Shown here: in pieces, positions 32,093 to 33,453 of the stretch
Position numbering within the stretch: the first letter of the stretch is position 1
Layout of the letters: every line of letters starts with the position of its first letter
Source: Collinsella aerofaciens
GTDB lineage: Bacteria; Actinomycetota; Coriobacteriia; Coriobacteriales; Coriobacteriaceae
DNA: 33,453 nt
Assembly (NCBI RefSeq): GCF_015670795.1
Contig: NZ_JADPCJ010000028.1
Coordinates: 1-33,453 of the forward strand
Direction: 5' to 3'
Program-made: the position numbers and the translations under genes
The notes under the pieces: generated by a model
What the model saw: the letters and a program-made list of their open reading frames with translations, nothing else
Told to the model about the DNA's origin: nothing
Database searches by the model: none

Positions 32093-32422
32093 CTACTCGT
32101 CGACGATCTCGGCGAGCCAGACGTTCAGCGTATCGACTTCGGGGCAGCAGAACTTTGCCGTGCCGGGCTCGTTGCCAGGCACGGTTCCGCCATAGCGCAG
32201 GATATCGATATAGGGAAAGCCCACATGGCAGGCCATGGCGCACATCTTGCCGCGGTCTCGGTCGAAGTCAAAAACGTCGCCCGGCTTGTGACCATGGTGG
32301 CAGCGGCACGCACCCAGCTGGTCCACGCAGCTTACGCGGATACGCGGACGCTTGCCACGTGGCACGCCGAGCGGCTTGTTCTCGCCCGCAGGCTTGATGC
32401 CGCCCTCGCCGGCATTACTCAT
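32093..32422 (-). CDS. Cys-rich TIGR04076-like protein
   Basis: 109 aa, resembling by eye the TIGR04076 family of small proteins of unknown function (pattern G.....C...W/FP....L..GG......PGTA..CCP). It has seven Cys (32, 39, 41, 61, 65, 92, 93) and four His close to the first cluster (42, 43, 45, 66), so metal or cluster binding is likely but unproved. The ATG at 32422 overlaps the pyridoxal kinase stop by 8 nt, indicating translational coupling; the longer frame to 32521 runs inside pdxK and is unlikely. No enzyme activity can be assigned. Confidence 0.8.
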   Translation of the reverse strand: MSNAGEGGIKPAGENKPLGVPRGKRPRIRVSCVDQLGACRCHHGHKPGDVFDFDRDRGKMCAMACHVGFPYIDILRYGGTVPGNEPGTAKFCCPEVDTLNVWLAEIVDE

Positions 32423-33239
32423 GGTCAACCACATCCAGGCAGGCCTCGATGGGAAGGCCAGCCGACTTGTCCTCTTGGTCGGCATTGCGCTCGATAAGCT
32501 CAGCCACCACACGCATGGCATCGGACGTCGCGCGCTGCAGACTCCAACCTGCCATAACGCGGCCGACGAGCACCGCCGAGAACGTGTCGCCCGTGCCCGG
32601 GAAGTAGACCGGGATCAGGTCGAAGGGAATCGTAAAGTACTCCCCCGCCACATGGTCGTAACCGATGACGACATTCGCACCGTCGACCACAGCGCTCGTA
32701 ATGACCACCGACTTGGCGCCCAGGGCACGCACGGCATCCACAAGAGCGCGGCCCTTATCGGGCGTGATTTGCTCGGCAATGGGCGTATCGGTGAGCAGGC
32801 ACGCCTCGGTGTAGTTTGGCACCGCATAGTCGGCGCACTCGAGCAGGCTGCGCATGAGACCGATCGTGGACTCGGGCACGCCGGCGTAGAGCTTGCCGTT
32901 GTCGCCCATGATGGGGTCGACGAACACCTTGGTGCCCTTTTGCGCACGGCGGTGGCAAAAGTCCGAGATGATGCGCGTCTCTTCCTCGGTCACGATAAAG
33001 CCGGTGGAGATGGCGTCGAACTCAAACCCGAGCTCCTCCCAGATAGCGAGGCTCTGGCGCACGTACTCGGTGGTGTCATGGATGTAGAACTTGGGATAGT
33101 TGAGCGTATCGGACACCAGCGCCGTCGGCAGGTTGTGGATGCGATAGCCCATGTGCGACAGCACCGGCAGCATGGCGGAAAGCGCAACCTTGCCGTAGCC
33201 GCACATATCGTTGATCAGCAGCAGCTGAGTATTCTTCAT
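32415..33239 (-). CDS. Pyridoxal/pyridoxamine kinase
   Basis: Vitamin B6 salvage kinase of the PdxK/PdxY group within the ribokinase family; phosphorylates pyridoxal, pyridoxamine or pyridoxine. 274 aa. Family signs: NDMCGYGKVALSAMLPVLSHMG at the N-terminus, VDPIMGDNGKLY (108-118), PNYTEACLLT (141-150), and the catalytic GTGD (215-218) in PGTGDTFSAV. The ATG at 33239 has GGGAG 6 nt upstream. It is the first gene of a two-gene unit with the Cys-rich protein. Confidence 0.92.
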   Translation of the reverse strand: MKNTQLLLINDMCGYGKVALSAMLPVLSHMGYRIHNLPTALVSDTLNYPKFYIHDTTEYVRQSLAIWEELGFEFDAISTGFIVTEEETRIISDFCHRRAQKGTKVFVDPIMGDNGKLYAGVPESTIGLMRSLLECADYAVPNYTEACLLTDTPIAEQITPDKGRALVDAVRALGAKSVVITSAVVDGANVVIGYDHVAGEYFTIPFDLIPVYFPGTGDTFSAVLVGRVMAGWSLQRATSDAMRVVAELIERNADQEDKSAGLPIEACLDVVDHE

Positions 33240-33412
33240 GAGGGTCTCCCTTGGTTTGGGCACGGCGCAGCGGCGCCACAGTGCGACTAAGTGTAGCGCA
33301 GGGGACGTTGTGAACGGGCGCAGGCGCCGCGGAGGCCACATTGTTGCGGAAAGGTTACGGAAAGGAGGAAGTTAGTCATTGGGTGTTCCTATAGTTTTGT
33401 CAACCGTCGGGG
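33240..33412. other. pdxK upstream region and probable insertion-sequence end
   Basis: No gene is seen in this 173-nt stretch. The pdxK-proximal half is GC-rich. From about 33373 it changes to TAGTCATTGGG followed by a short AT-rich run (about 33389-33402) that includes, on the minus strand, GGTTGACAAAACTATAGGAA. This AT-rich segment, just after the stop of the edge ORF, resembles the short right ends of IS110-type elements. Confidence 0.4.
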
Positions 33413-33453
33413 CTACTCCCGGTAGGGCACCCGGTCGCGCATCACGGCGTATA
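33413..33453 (-). CDS. C-terminal end of a protein, possibly an IS110-family transposase (partial)
   Basis: Only the last 12 or so codons are inside the window; on the minus strand they read YAVMRDRVPYRE then TAG. The string L/Y-A-x-x-R-D-x-x-P-Y-R-E is what I recall at the C-terminus of many IS110-type (DEDD) transposases, and the AT-rich segment right after the stop fits the short end of such an element. This rests on memory of the family and is not proved. Confidence 0.4.
   Translation of the reverse strand, partial: YAVMRDRVPYRE

Noticed and set aside
33379..33453. Start of a + strand gene from TTG behind AAAGGAGG at the right edge
   Set aside because: The + frame stays open but gives a featureless peptide, while the opposite strand offers a better explanation (protein end plus IS-like end).

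Overview
The window reads as chromosomal DNA of a G+C-rich gut actinobacterium of the class Coriobacteriia, most likely Collinsella or a close relative. This is inferred from codon bias, protein style and the type of small intergenic palindromes; no database search was made. Most genes lie on the minus strand, so transcription runs mainly from high to low coordinates.

Layout, low to high coordinate. 1-300 is unassigned. 301-3184 holds a phosphohexomutase and a DtxR-type metalloregulator followed by a homocysteine methyltransferase. The regulator is divergent from pepT (peptidase T, + strand, 3305-4552), with a 20-bp palindrome between them. 4888-7413 is murA followed by an LCP cell-wall ligase. 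7502-14397 is a complete F-type ATP synthase operon (atpI-like, B, E, F, H, A, G, D, C) with a recognisable promoter and terminator. 14668-17737 is tsaC-glpK-upp. 17886-18570 is a HigBA-like toxin-antitoxin pair. 18646-21651 is prfA and prmC. 21880-26260 is an amino-acid ABC importer (Tat-type lipoprotein, permease, ATPase) plus an M20 peptidase. 26524-28366 holds an aldose-1-epimerase-like protein and an unknown membrane protein. 28627-30360 is an MFS exporter and a low-molecular-weight protein tyrosine phosphatase (+ strand). 30547-31908 is an AAA/DUF4143 ATPase. 32093-33239 is pyridoxal kinase overlapping a Cys-rich TIGR04076-like protein. The right edge looks like the end of an IS110-type insertion sequence.

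The core order prfA-prmC-tsaC-upp-atpI...atpC-murA matches the known neighbourhood in Bacillus. Here it is interrupted by a 672-bp AT-rich spacer between prfA and prmC, the toxin-antitoxin pair between prmC and tsaC, and glpK between tsaC and upp.

The most unusual content is intergenic. A ~137-nt nested-hairpin element occurs three times, each time just after a minus-strand stop codon and in the same polarity. Its arms vary in a compensatory way, and the 41-nt central hairpin of one copy is the exact reverse complement of another's. A separate 35-nt palindrome occurs four times. Two long hairpins, a 33-bp-period triplet of direct repeats and an AGTCATT/AATGACT motif add to this. These elements behave like a layered population of 3'-end or REP-like units and are the best candidates for something undescribed.
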